The notes under the pieces: generated by a model
What the model was told of the DNA's origin: nothing
Databases searched by the model: none
The model's input: the letters and a program-made list of their open reading frames with translations, nothing else
In this document: positions 25,683-39,168 of the stretch, piece by piece
Layout: every line of letters starts with the position of its first letter
Position numbering within the stretch: position 1 is the first letter of the stretch
Source of the DNA: Caldilineaceae bacterium
Lineage (GTDB): Bacteria; Chloroflexota; Anaerolineae; Caldilineales; Caldilineaceae
NCBI GenBank assembly: GCA_018003515.1
Contig: JAGNDO010000001.1
Coordinates: forward strand, 62,001 to 126,000
DNA: 64,000 nt
Direction of reading: 5' to 3'
Program-made: the position numbers and the translations under genes

Positions 25683-25980
25683 TACTGCTCTCGCCAGGTC
25701 CATGACCCATAGGCATCAAGCTAAGACGTCGGGGCTTTTTGCAAAAGCCCGACGTCTGGGTCACCCCACCGCTGGCTTGAGAAAATGAGTGGTGGTCATG
25801 CCGAGATCGGGGCGTTGAGAAGTCCGACTTTTTAAAAAGTCGGACTTCCAGGGGCGCGCGTGTGACCGAGAATCCTTAGCTTGATGTCTATGGGTCCGTG
25901 ACCTGGCGGGTCTACACCGGACAATCGGACGATCCATTCGTCAACCCGCCGGGTCACGGACCCGGCTGGAGCGGAGGGTA
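25683..25980. repeat. nested palindrome, second copy of the GGTCCGTGACC family
   Basis: It shares CCCATAGGCATCAAGCTAAG, the GACGTCGGGC hairpin and the CGATCCATTCGTCAACCCGCC segment with 21832-22330. It also contains the small hairpin GAAGTCCGACTTTTT, seen again near 37783. It fills the gap between the DUF5666 gene and the DUF1801 gene; no gene is seen in it. Confidence 0.7.
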
Positions 25981-26015
25981 TCCCGGACTGCCTTGCGCCA
26001 GACGGTAGTAGTCCG

Positions 26016-26378
26016 TCAGCAGATCTCCGCATCGGACGCCGCCGTGTCCGCCAAAAGCTGTTCCACCACGGCGAAGTCGATCTTCTCTGGCCGGGTGTAG
26101 CGGATGCAGCCCTTGCCCAGGTTGAGGCCGGCCAACGCGGGTCGGTGGCGGTCGAAGACTTCCTGTTTTAGAATATAGAGGGAGATATACTGTTTTTGGC
26201 TGGCAAAACTCACCTCCACCGTGCCCTTTTTGCTATAGCTGGGCATGCCGTAGACCATGCTCTCTTCGTAGCCGGTCAGGTGGGTGACGCATAGATCCCG
26301 CAGACGTTGCAAGGCCTCCATGCGCTTGGCGGGGACTTCGGTCAGGTATTGATCGACGGTGCTTGCTTTGCTTTGCAT
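26016..26378 (-). CDS. DUF1801 / YdhG-like protein
   Basis: 120 residues; AAAGGAG lies 7 nt before the ATG. The sequence shows the DUF1801 pattern: VDQYLTEVPAKRMEALQRLRDLC, ESMVYGMPSYSKKG, VSFASQKQYISLYIL and a C-terminal LGKGCIRYTRPEKID. The fold is small alpha/beta, and the Bacillus YdhG (Fra) relative has been described as an iron chaperone. No metal ligands are obvious here. It forms a two-gene unit with the MOSC gene upstream (21 nt gap). Confidence 0.85.
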   Translation of the reverse strand: MQSKASTVDQYLTEVPAKRMEALQRLRDLCVTHLTGYEESMVYGMPSYSKKGTVEVSFASQKQYISLYILKQEVFDRHRPALAGLNLGKGCIRYTRPEKIDFAVVEQLLADTAASDAEIC

Positions 26379-26399
26379 GATTTCTCCTTTGATAGTGGG

Positions 26400-26960
26400 C
26401 TATGGCAACTGGGGCAGTGTCAGCCGATTCGTTTTCGTCGCCAGATCCAACACGGCGTCTGTGCGCAAGATTGCATCCCCTATCCGCAGCACCCCGCCCC
26501 CGCGGATCTGGGTGCGTAGCCCGCCCCGCCCCTTCAAAAACGCATGGCCGCCGGGACCGAAGCCGTGATCCATCCACCGGCAGGGGGCGCAATGTTTTGT
26601 GCCGAGAAAGGCCACGGTGTCGCCGTCGCCAAAGTCGATCTCGAAGGTGTGGCCGATCAACCCGTTCAACGGCACGCCGGACAGGATCACGTTGCGCCGA
26701 CAGGCCGCCACCCCCGGCACGTCCCCGCCCAGAGCATCCGCCAGCGCCCGATAGACTTCCCAGTTGAAGAAGGTGGCCTGGCCGTCAAACCCCGCCCGCA
26801 CGTCGAAGAAGCGATCCCCGACCAACCCTTTCCCGGCCACGGCCTGGACCGCGTCCACGGCGTGGGTGGGGTGGGCACCGGGCGCGCCAGGGGGATGGCC
26901 AAAATAATTGTGGCCGGGGGAGATGAACAGGTGATGGATGTGGATGGGATAGGTGGGCAT
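26400..26960 (-). CDS. MOSC-domain protein
   Basis: 186 residues. MOSC features are GKGLVGDRFFDVR near residue 45, ACRRNVILSGVPLNGLIGHTFEI and the Cys-bearing TKHCAPCRWMDHGF, which may bind a sulfur or molybdenum-cofactor moiety. MOSC proteins act in sulfur or Mo-cofactor transfer or detoxify N-hydroxylated bases. No Shine-Dalgarno sequence precedes the ATG. A TATAAT box on the minus strand ends only 6 nt upstream, so the mRNA could be leaderless. Confidence 0.85.
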   Translation of the reverse strand: MPTYPIHIHHLFISPGHNYFGHPPGAPGAHPTHAVDAVQAVAGKGLVGDRFFDVRAGFDGQATFFNWEVYRALADALGGDVPGVAACRRNVILSGVPLNGLIGHTFEIDFGDGDTVAFLGTKHCAPCRWMDHGFGPGGHAFLKGRGGLRTQIRGGGVLRIGDAILRTDAVLDLATKTNRLTLPQLP

Positions 26961-26966
26961 GGGGCG

Positions 26967-26972
26967 ATTATA
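26967..26972 (-). promoter_or_regulatory. -10 box TATAAT for a possibly leaderless MOSC transcript
   Basis: A perfect TATAAT on the minus strand, 6 nt from the MOSC ATG, places the expected start site at or next to the A of the start codon. The -35 region is poor. Confidence 0.4.
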
Positions 26973-26994
26973 TCACACGGACGATGGGCGGAGG

Positions 26995-27372
26995 GCAATT
27001 CAATTCCGGGGCAGCGTGGATTGCCCTCCCGCCCCACCCTGAAAGGGATGGGGCTACAACTGCCACGCCTGCTAAACCAGGCTTTTTCGCCGAGACCCAG
27101 CCCCCTTTGAGGGGGCGTTGCCTTTGTAGCCCTGTGGCTTCAGCCCAGGGCGAACGTCGCAACCCATGCCCGGCAGGGCAACAAAATGCTCCCATCGCAC
27201 CGGGCAGCCGCACAAAAGAAGCTAGTACAGCCCGGCGGAAGTAAGTCCAGGAAATAATGCTCTAGCCCGGTCCGTGACCGGGCGGGTCTACACGATCTTC
27301 TGCGGCATACCCGCCCGGTCACGGACCGGGCTAGAGCGCAGATTTTCCCGGAGTTATTTGCGCCGACCTGTA
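26995..27372. repeat. intergenic palindromes without a gene
   Basis: A first imperfect inverted repeat is built on GGAGGGCAAT/ATTGCCCTCC. A second (27240-27350) pairs GGTCCGTGACCGGGCGGGT with ACCCGCCCGGTCACGGACC and carries TGCTCTAGCCCGG/CCGGGCTAGAGCG outer arms. No coding potential is supported. Confidence 0.55.
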
Positions 27373-27374
27373 CT

Positions 27375-27533
27375 AGCGCAGGTTGAGTAGCCGCCGCCAA
27401 GATCTCCGCTGACCATTCACGGACTCGGCGGCGTATCGAAACCGCAGCGGGTCGACCCGCTGCGGTTCCGATACGGCCTGGCCACCATTTGTTTTGCACC
27501 AGATTGGTCGACCCGGCCTACTCAACCTGCGCT
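27375..27533. mobile_element. MITE-like palindromic element, copy 1 (AGCGCAGGTTGAGTAGCC ends)
   Basis: About 159 bp with near-perfect 18-bp terminal inverted repeats and an inner palindrome around GTATCGAAACCGCAGCGGGT. It has no ORF. The related copy at 41919-42090 has the same ends and the inner TATCGAAACC motif. Confidence 0.6.
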
Positions 27534-27676
27534 TGCCTTCTGGGCAGTTGCGGCTTTTGAAAAGCCCCTACCGTGACGCAATCCCCCTTGCCTCTTCCCC
27601 CCGCTTGCTGTATAGTTTACCCATCGCAACAAGCCGCTTTCCATCGGTCCCATCCCACCCCACAGGAGACACCCCA

Positions 27677-30600
27677 ATGACCACACAGACCGTCCTCCGT
27701 ATCCGCCAGGACGCCCCGCGGGAGGGCGTCTATCCCATCCGTTTGCGTTTGGAACGACCGGGCCTCGCCGCCTTGGAGGCCGAGGCCCAGATCGACTTCG
27801 CCCTCTCGCCCCAGGAGCAGGGGGACCTGCGCTGGTACATGGAGGACTATCTCATGCGCGCCGACACGGTGGAGCAGGAGGTGGTGGCCCAGATCGAGGC
27901 CAGCATGGTGGGCCGGGGCGAGGAACTTTACCGCAAGGTGCTGGCCCACACCCTGGACACCCAGGCCATCTGGTTTGCCGTGCGGGAACAATTGGCGGAT
28001 CTGCGGGTGGAGATCACCACGGGCATCGCCGAGGCCGCGTCCATCCCCTGGGAGTTGATGCGGGACCCCCAGTCGGAGTCGCCCATCGCCCTGCGGGTGG
28101 CCGAATTTGTGCGGGTGCAGTCCAACCCCAGCACCAGCTTTGTGGCCCCGCCCCCCAGCACCGGGGATGGAGAGCGGGTGCGCCTGCTCTATGTGGTCTG
28201 TCGGCCCAACGGCAGCAACGATGTGGGGATGCGAGCCGTGGCCAACCGCCTCTTTGAAGGGTTGGGCAAGGAGCGGGATCGCTTCGACATCACGGCCCTG
28301 CGCCCGCCCACTTTCGCACAGTTGCAGACCGTGTTGACCGACGCCAAGGCCGCTGGCCGGCCCTATCACATCGTCCATTTTGACGGCCACGGCATCTACG
28401 CCGACCTGAGCGGGACGACCCTGGCCGGGTGGGCGGTTGACCTGTCGCCCCTGCGCATGGGCGGGGCGAATGGGGGCAAGCAGGGCTATCTGCTCTTCGA
28501 ACAGCCGGACAGCCCGGAGGGGATGCGCCCGGTGGCCGGTGGGGAGTTGGGCAAGTTGCTCCACGACACGGGCGTGCCCATCCTGGTCCTCAATGCCTGT
28601 CAGTCGGCCATGCACGAGGCCACGGAGCGCCCCCAGGCCGCCGCGGATGTCCACGATGAGGTGCGGGCCATGGGCTCCCTGGCCCAGGCGGTGATCGACC
28701 AGGGCATCCCTGGCGTGTTGGGCATGCGCTACAGCGTCTTTGTGGTCACCGCGGCCCAGTATATCGGCGAACTCTATGCGGGGTTGGGCAAGGGGCGCAG
28801 CTTTGGCTGGGCGGCCAACCAGGCCCGCAAACATCTGCACCGCAACCCGGATCGCTGGGTGGGGCTGAACCCCCGCCCCCTGCAGGACTGGTTTGTGCCC
28901 GTGATCTACGAGGCCATGCCCCTGGCCCTGTTGGCCCCCCGCACCGCCCCGACCCTGGGTGGAGGGCTGGGCCAGACCCAAACCCCCAGCCTGGACCCGG
29001 TGCAGGCCAACCCGGCCCTGGTGCGCTATGTGCCGGACACGGGCTTTGTGGGCCGGGACGAAACCCTGCTCATGTTGGACCGGGCCTTTGACGCCCACCC
29101 GGTGGTCCTGCTCCACGCCTATGCCGGCCAGGGCAAGACCAGCACCGCGGTGGAATTTGCCCGCTGGCTGGCCCAGACCGGCGGCCTGGGCGATCAACCC
29201 GTGGTCCTCTTCACCTCCTTCGAGCAGCCCACCACCCTGGCCGATGCCTTGGCCCAGGTGGGGCAGACCTTTGGCCCCTTGCTCCAGGCCAACAACATCG
29301 ACTGGCACGCCATCAACGACCCGACTGAACGACAAAGTCTGGTGATCCAGCTTCTGCGCCTGGTGCCCGTGCTCTGGATCTGGGACAATGTGGAGGGGGT
29401 GGCGGGCTTCCCCACGGGCGTGGCTTCCCAGTGGACGGCGGGGGAACAGCAGGCGTTGGCCGACTTTCTCAAGCTGATCGTGCTGGACAAGACCACCCAG
29501 GCCCGGCTGCTGCTCACCTCCCGGCGGGACGAGCGGGGGTGGTTGGGGGGTGTGCCCCACCGGGTGGCCATGCCCCGCATGGCCCCGGCGGACGCGGCCC
29601 ATTTGGCCCGGCAGTTGGGCCAGGAGCGCAAGCTGGGCCGGGCCGAGATGGCCGGTTGGCAACCCCTGTTGGACTATTGCGCAGGCAACCCCCTGACCCT
29701 GCGGGTGCTGGTGGGCCAGGCCGTGAAGATGAATCTGCGGCACGAAGATCCGATCCGCGCCTTTGTGCAGGCCGTGCGGGACGGGGAGCAGACCATCCAC
29801 GACGCCGACGCGGCCCAAGGCCGGGACCGCTCTCTGGGTGCGTCCCTGGACTACGGCTTCCGCAACGCCTTCCAGGACCACGAACTGCCCATCATCGCCC
29901 TACTCCACCTCTTCCAGGGCACGGTGGATGTGGATGCGCTGGTCTGGATGGGCGAGGGCGACCATGCGCCGCCAACCGTGCAGGGCAAGAGCAAAGAAGC
30001 ATTGACCGACTTGCTCAACCGGGCCACGGAGACCGGTCTGCTCACCCACCTGGGATCGACCTACTACACCATCCACCCGGCCTTGCCCTGGTTTTTGGGC
30101 CAGCTCTTCGCCCGCCATTACGACGGCCAGACCGGACGGCCCAGCGCCCAGGCTGCCCTACGGGCCTGGGTGGAGGCGATGGGGGAATTGGGCAATTACT
30201 ACGTAAATCAGTACATTAACGGCAATCGGCAGGTGATCCAGTTCCTGGCCCTGGAGGAGGCGAACCTGCTCCACGCCCGCCGCCTGGCCCGCCGCCACGG
30301 ATGGTGGAGTGCGGTCACCTCCGCCATGCAGGGGCTGAATATGCTGTACCAGTACCAGGGTCGGGGTGGGGAGTGGGCCAGGTTGGTGGCCGAGATCGTT
30401 CCCGACTTCTGCACGGCCCAGGACGGCCCCGTCCCCGGCCGGGAGGAGCAGTACAGCCTGGTCATGGAATATCGAGTCGGGCTGGCCCGGCACCAGGAGC
30501 GCAATCTGGATCGGGCCGCCCGCCTGCAAGAGAAGGGGGTTGACTGGGACCGTCGGCAGGCCGCGTCCGCCCTGGCCCTGTCCGCCGACGTTCCCCTGGA

Positions 30601-31372
30601 TGGGGTGCAGCGCAACCGCATCCGCACGCTGGCTGTTTCCTTGGAGGCCCTGGGGCATATTTTGCGAGAGCAAGGCGACGGTGACTGTGTGACGCAACAT
30701 AAGGATGCTATTCAGCATTGCCAGCGCATCGACGATACCGCTGAGGAGGCGATCAACCACTACAACCTGGGACATGCCTACAAGAACCTACCCGCCATCC
30801 GCGACCTGGACGCGGCCGAGGCTGCCTACCGGCAAGCTCTAAAGCTTTACCATCCTGATGATGCACTAAACCGCTCGATAACCATCAAACAGATCGGGAT
30901 GGTGCATCACGAACGCTTCAACGAGGCCCGGCAGCGCGACGCTCCCCCGGACACCCAACTGGCCCACTTCCGGGCCGCGGAGCACCACTACCAGCAGGCC
31001 CTGGCCCTCTGCCCCCCCACCGCCATCACCAATCTGGGGCCGATGCACAATCAGTTGGGGAATCTGTACGATTACATCGGCCAGACCGAGCGTGCCCGGC
31101 AGCACTACGAGCAGGATGTGCAGATATGCGAGCAGACCGGTGATCGTTACGGGGCCGGGCAAACACGCTTCAACCTGGCCCTGATGTACCGGAATGCTGC
31201 TGGGCGCGAGGCGTCTTCTGCCCGACAGATGGATCTGCTGCGCCGGGGGCGGGCCTATGCCCAGGCCGCCCTGCGCGATTTCCAGTCCTTCCAGGGCCGG
31301 GCCGCGGCGGACGAAGCCGAGGCACAGCGGTTGATCGATGCGATTGAGGCGGCGTTGCAGCAATTGTCGTAG
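27677..31372 (+). CDS. CHAT-STAND (NB-ARC)-TPR protein, likely defence or cell-death effector
   Basis: 1231 residues from the ATG at 27677 (AGGAGAC 9 nt upstream). A beta-rich N-terminal region precedes the CHAT domain with His238 (HFDGHGIY) and Cys308 (LVLNACQSAM). An NB-ARC-type ATPase follows: FVGRDETLLMLDRA, Walker A AYAGQGKTST (Lys487), Walker B VLWIWDNVEG (Asp570) and sensor-like LLLTSRRDERG. A winged-helix region and TPR repeats at the C-terminus (for example AINHYNLGHAYKNLPA) complete it. The order effector-STAND-sensor is that of conflict-system proteins in which ligand binding by the C-terminal arm triggers oligomerisation and activation of the peptidase. The gene stands alone between repeat elements. 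A defence role is inference from architecture. Confidence 0.88.
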   Translation: MTTQTVLRIRQDAPREGVYPIRLRLERPGLAALEAEAQIDFALSPQEQGDLRWYMEDYLMRADTVEQEVVAQIEASMVGRGEELYRKVLAHTLDTQAIWFAVREQLADLRVEITTGIAEAASIPWELMRDPQSESPIALRVAEFVRVQSNPSTSFVAPPPSTGDGERVRLLYVVCRPNGSNDVGMRAVANRLFEGLGKERDRFDITALRPPTFAQLQTVLTDAKAAGRPYHIVHFDGHGIYADLSGTTLAGWAVDLSPLRMGGANGGKQGYLLFEQPDSPEGMRPVAGGELGKLLHDTGVPILVLNACQSAMHEATERPQAAADVHDEVRAMGSLAQAVIDQGIPGVLGMRYSVFVVTAAQYIGELYAGLGKGRSFGWAANQARKHLHRNPDRWVGLNPRPLQDWFVPVIYEAMPLALLAPRTAPTLGGGLGQTQTPSLDPVQANPALVRYVPDTGFVGRDETLLMLDRAFDAHPVVLLHAYAGQGKTSTAVEFARWLAQTGGLGDQPVVLFTSFEQPTTLADALAQVGQTFGPLLQANNIDWHAINDPTERQSLVIQLLRLVPVLWIWDNVEGVAGFPTGVASQWTAGEQQALADFLKLIVLDKTTQARLLLTSRRDERGWLGGVPHRVAMPRMAPADAAHLARQLGQERKLGRAEMAGWQPLLDYCAGNPLTLRVLVGQAVKMNLRHEDPIRAFVQAVRDGEQTIHDADAAQGRDRSLGASLDYGFRNAFQDHELPIIALLHLFQGTVDVDALVWMGEGDHAPPTVQGKSKEALTDLLNRATETGLLTHLGSTYYTIHPALPWFLGQLFARHYDGQTGRPSAQAALRAWVEAMGELGNYYVNQYINGNRQVIQFLALEEANLLHARRLARRHGWWSAVTSAMQGLNMLYQYQGRGGEWARLVAEIVPDFCTAQDGPVPGREEQYSLVMEYRVGLARHQERNLDRAARLQEKGVDWDRRQAASALALSADVPLDGVQRNRIRTLAVSLEALGHILREQGDGDCVTQHKDAIQHCQRIDDTAEEAINHYNLGHAYKNLPAIRDLDAAEAAYRQALKLYHPDDALNRSITIKQIGMVHHERFNEARQRDAPPDTQLAHFRAAEHHYQQALALCPPTAITNLGPMHNQLGNLYDYIGQTERARQHYEQDVQICEQTGDRYGAGQTRFNLALMYRNAAGREASSARQMDLLRRGRAYAQAALRDFQSFQGRAAADEAEAQRLIDAIEAALQQLS

Positions 31373-31389
31373 CGTGAAAGGGAGACGAG

Positions 31390-31584
31390 ATGCCCATGAC
31401 CACACCCATTGCCCCCGCCGCCCAGGTGGCGGGCTATAAGCGCCGGGTCTTTCAATTTCTGCTGCTCTTTCGCTGGGTCAGTCTGTTGCTGCCCCTGGTC
31501 TCGCACCCACGCTCTGCGTGGGCGTGCCTGTCCGGCGCTCTGCGCCGAGGGGCACAGGCGGGGGATAGCGCGGTAGGGGCATGA
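31390..31584 (+). pseudogene. truncated membrane-protein gene (N-terminus only)
   Basis: A good ribosome-binding site (GGGAGA) and ATG start a sequence reading MPMTTPIAPAAQVAGYKRR, then a basic-hydrophobic segment FQFLLLFRWVSLLLPL typical of the first helix of membrane sensor kinases. From about 31500 the frame runs into an intergenic repeat (CACCCACGCTCTGCGTGGGCG) and has no recognisable continuation. The remnant lies 15 nt after the CHAT-STAND gene. Confidence 0.4.
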
Positions 31585-32045
31585 GGTGGGATGGCGGAAG
31601 GATCTCCGGGAAGAAAGACCGGTTTCATCGCCATCCTACCTCGTGCCCGGCTTTTCATTCATTCACATTGTCATGTGCGATTTGTTTTCGCCAAGCCGGG
31701 CACGAGGTGGGGCGGATGGAAATTTTGCCGTTGTAAGATTGTTCTTCCCGCCCCACCTCATGCCCCTACGCGTTTCTTCGGAAACAAACATGGCTGGCGC
31801 AGAACTCTGGTGTTGAATGCGCATGGGTATTCCGGGAAAGGGCCGGTTCTTTTTTTGTCGAGTGGGCGGTTTTGTCCCTTTTCGGGATTGACCGTCCTCT
31901 TTCCAAAAACAGGACGCACACCCCGCCCGCATCCAACATTGAACCAGAACCCAACCTGGCGTACAATACAACCACCCAATCTCCCAATCTCTCAATCGCC
32001 CAATCTCCAGCCAATCACCAAATCCACAAATCATCCAACCTCAAA
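31501..32045. repeat. gene-free block of palindromes and heptads
   Basis: The block contains inverted repeats built on GAGGTGGGATGGCG/CGCCATCCTACCTC, GCCCGGCTT/AAGCCGGGC and GGAAAGGGCCGGTTCTT (also seen near 21950). A CCCAATCTC-type heptad run at about 31975-32005 leads up to the ferredoxin-NrfD gene. No promoter stands out. Confidence 0.5.
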
Positions 32046-32059
32046 CCGGGACCCTGCCC

Positions 32060-33727
<1,668 letters not shown>

Positions 33728-33810
33728 GGCGAATGGCGAATGGCAAATGGCGAAGCTGGGTCAACTACCCCATGAATCGCCATTCGCCATTTGCCATTCG
33801 CCATTCGCAC
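33728..33810 (+). repeat. GGCGAAT heptad hairpin after the NrfD-fusion stop
   Basis: Direct units GGCGAATGGCGAATGG begin right after the TAA. Their exact complement follows about 40 nt later, forming a long G-first hairpin before the ribosome-binding site of the next gene. Confidence 0.75.
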
Positions 33811-33823
33811 GGAGAAACCGACC

Positions 33824-37213
<3,390 letters not shown>

Positions 37214-37216
<3 letters not shown>

Positions 37217-37242
37217 GGACAGGTTTCAAACCTGTCCCTACG
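37214..37242 (+). terminator. hairpin terminator after the Mo enzyme gene
   Basis: The palindrome GTAGGGACAGGTTTCAAACC/CTGTCCCTAC overlaps the stop codon. No strong U tract follows. Confidence 0.55.
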
Positions 37243-37265
37243 GGTGTGGCGGGGAATGTGATCAA

Positions 37266-37313
37266 AAAATGGGCAGGGGATCGATACAATAACGTATCCC
37301 TCCCCTGCCCATT
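37266..37313 (-). terminator. intrinsic terminator after the CBS gene
   Basis: AATGGGCAGGGG arms with an AT-containing loop are followed on the minus strand by TTTTTTGATC. It lies about 30 nt downstream of the CBS stop. Confidence 0.8.
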
Positions 37314-37342
37314 CGCTTGTCACCAATCAACCAATCAACCAA

Positions 37343-37750
37343 CTACTGCCCCTTCCCCTCCCGCATCATATGATACGCAATATCCGCCGCCGACAACACC
37401 GCCATAGGCCACAGCTTGCCATCCTCCGGCTGGACCGCCACCACCCGGTGGATGTGCTTGCCCACCAGCAGCCGCATAACCGTGTCCAGGCTGTCCTCGG
37501 TGGAAACCGTGACCACATCCCGGCTCATATAGTCGCTCACCGGGGCCTTGCGCCAACCATCGTCGGCCACACAAGCCCGCATGAGATCCGTGCGGCTGAT
37601 CAGCCCTTCCAGATAGCCCTCCTCATCCACCACAACCAGGCAGCTAATGTCCCGGTCTGCCATCTGGCGGGCCGCGCTGCCCATGGTCTCGTGGGCGCGA
37701 CAGGAGAAGACGCCGAATCGTTTGGCTTCAAGCACGGAGAGATTTTTCAT
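37343..37750 (-). CDS. CBS-domain pair protein
   Basis: 135 residues from the ATG at 37750. The whole protein is one Bateman module: the first CBS covers VFSCRAHETMGSAARQMADRDISCLVVVDEEGYLEGLISRTDL (about 15-57), and the second covers VVTVSTEDSLDTVMRLLVGKHIHRVVAV (about 80-125). Such free-standing pairs bind adenosyl nucleotides and regulate partner enzymes. It faces the TorD-like gene divergently. Upstream lies the small hairpin GAAGTCCGACTTT (37783-37813). Confidence 0.88.
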   Translation of the reverse strand: MKNLSVLEAKRFGVFSCRAHETMGSAARQMADRDISCLVVVDEEGYLEGLISRTDLMRACVADDGWRKAPVSDYMSRDVVTVSTEDSLDTVMRLLVGKHIHRVVAVQPEDGKLWPMAVLSAADIAYHMMREGKGQ

Positions 37751-37782
37751 GGTGGACCCCTGGGATGTGAAGTGTTGACCCA

Positions 37783-37813
37783 GAAGTCCGACTTTTGCAA
37801 AAAGTCGGACTTC
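37783..37813. repeat. small palindrome GAAGTCCGACTTT
   Basis: A 13-bp perfect stem with a 5-nt loop lies in the divergent region between the CBS and TorD-like genes. A near-identical hairpin lies at about 25826-25851. Confidence 0.65.
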
Positions 37814-37914
37814 TTCGCCCGGCAAAGAGAGCGAACTGCTTTGCTCCACGCCCATTATACCCCAGGCCTGGCAAAGTGTGAACCCTCAAAATCGACCAAA
37901 TGAACGGAGATCCT

Positions 37915-38913
37915 GTGACCTCACCCTACGAACTCGCCCTGGCCCGCAACCACGGCTATGATTTTCTCGGCCAACTATGGTTGCACGGCGTCACTCGGGA
38001 CGTGATGGACATGGTGGCCCAGGTACCGGAATTGTCCGCCGTCCTGGGCGCTGCCCCGGCAGATTTCGACGATCTCGCCGCCACCCATCAGCAGATCCTG
38101 GGCTTCGACGTCTTCCCCTTCCAAAGCATCTTCCTGGACCCATCCGGTCTGCTGGGCGGCACGCAGACCGACCGAGTCCTCCACGCCTACGCCGCGGCCG
38201 GCTTCGACTTCGCCACCGCGGACAGCGCCGGGGATCACATCGGCCACCAACTGGCCTTCCTCGCCTTCCTCTGCGGGGCCGAGGCCGACGCCTGGGAGGA
38301 TGGCCTGTCCGCCATCGCCCAGGCCATGCAAGATCGGCAAACCCGCTTCATGCAGGATCACTTCCTGCGCTGGATTGCGCCCCTGACCTTGGCCGTCAAG
38401 CAGCAAGCCCAGCCCTTTTACACCGCTTTGGCTGAGTTGACCCTCTCTCAGGTCGCCGACCATGTGAGCGAACAAGCGGCGGGCGGGGTCCAGGACCTGG
38501 TGGCCCCAGCCCCCAGTTTCGTCCTCCCCACCCCGCCGGATCTCCTGGCCGACGCAAAGACCAGCCTCAAGGACATCGCCGAGCATCTCCTGCGCCCGGT
38601 CCACAGCGGCCTCACCCTCAGCCGGGACGACCTCACCCGCCTCAGCCGCAGCCTTGACCTGCCCCGGGGCTTCGGGGATCGGGTGCAGATGCTCACCAAC
38701 CTCATGCGGGCCGCGGTGACCTATGGATTGTGGGAAAAGTTGATCGGGAACTTACGAGAGGTAGGGGCAGATTGGCAGACCGCATACACCGCCGTGGGCG
38801 CAGAGTCTCCTGCCCTGGCCGAGTTTGTGCGTCCGTGGGCAGGGCAGGTGGAGCGGACGATAGGTTTGCTGGAACAAATTGCCCAGTCGAAGGAGTTAGT
38901 CGAAGATCGGTGA
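37915..38913 (+). CDS. TorD/DmsD-like chaperone for the molybdenum enzyme
   Basis: 332 residues if the GTG at 37915 is used; GGAGA lies 5-8 nt before it, better placed than for the in-frame ATG at 37900. The N-terminal 160 residues match the TorD family: YDFLGQLWLHGVT, LGFDVFPFQSIFLDPSGLLGG and DHIGHQLAFLAFLCGAE. The second half is a helical region of unknown role. TorD-like proteins bind the apo-oxidoreductase and assist Mo-cofactor insertion. The encoded client is almost certainly the oxidoreductase 700 nt upstream. Confidence 0.85.
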   Translation: MTSPYELALARNHGYDFLGQLWLHGVTRDVMDMVAQVPELSAVLGAAPADFDDLAATHQQILGFDVFPFQSIFLDPSGLLGGTQTDRVLHAYAAAGFDFATADSAGDHIGHQLAFLAFLCGAEADAWEDGLSAIAQAMQDRQTRFMQDHFLRWIAPLTLAVKQQAQPFYTALAELTLSQVADHVSEQAAGGVQDLVAPAPSFVLPTPPDLLADAKTSLKDIAEHLLRPVHSGLTLSRDDLTRLSRSLDLPRGFGDRVQMLTNLMRAAVTYGLWEKLIGNLREVGADWQTAYTAVGAESPALAEFVRPWAGQVERTIGLLEQIAQSKELVEDR

Positions 38914-39168
38914 TGGGGGGTGAATCCCCAGATCATGCATGACCGTCTTCAAGGATACCCCTCGCATCTGGGCCAACGTTACCAGCTTTGCTATCCGGCG
39001 CGCATTGGCCTCTTCAAGCTGATCCGAGATGGCGATCATTTCGGCCTGTTCATCTGGAGTGAGTGTCTCGTTTTGGCATTTGCGGATCAACTCATTATAG
39101 CGCGGCCAATCTGTCTGGGGCATTGCCTGATCGATCTCTTGCAGTAGTTCAGACTCACTTTGGGTCAT
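38896..39168 (-). CDS. small helical protein, unknown function
   Basis: 90 residues, highly charged and helical ([43 protein letters not shown]). It overlaps the deiodinase-like gene upstream by 4 nt (ATGA) and converges on the TorD-like gene with an 18-nt overlap. Comparable small proteins occur next to toxin-like or regulatory genes, but I cannot name the family. Coupling to the nitroreductase suggests co-expression only. Confidence 0.6.
   Translation of the reverse strand: MTQSESELLQEIDQAMPQTDWPRYNELIRKCQNETLTPDEQAEMIAISDQLEEANARRIAKLVTLAQMRGVSLKTVMHDLGIHPPSPIFD

Noticed and set aside
23671-25764. 697-codon antisense frame across the DUF5666 repeats, and similar frames at 18734-20659 and 48050-49798
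   Set aside because: These are shadows of repetitive GC-rich coding sequence; the translated products show no domain.
27617-29881. 754-codon open frame on the minus strand inside the CHAT-STAND gene
   Set aside because: It is antisense to a gene with clear domains, is Gly/His/Gln-rich low-complexity in translation, and has no motif or ribosome-binding site. It is a GC-bias shadow.
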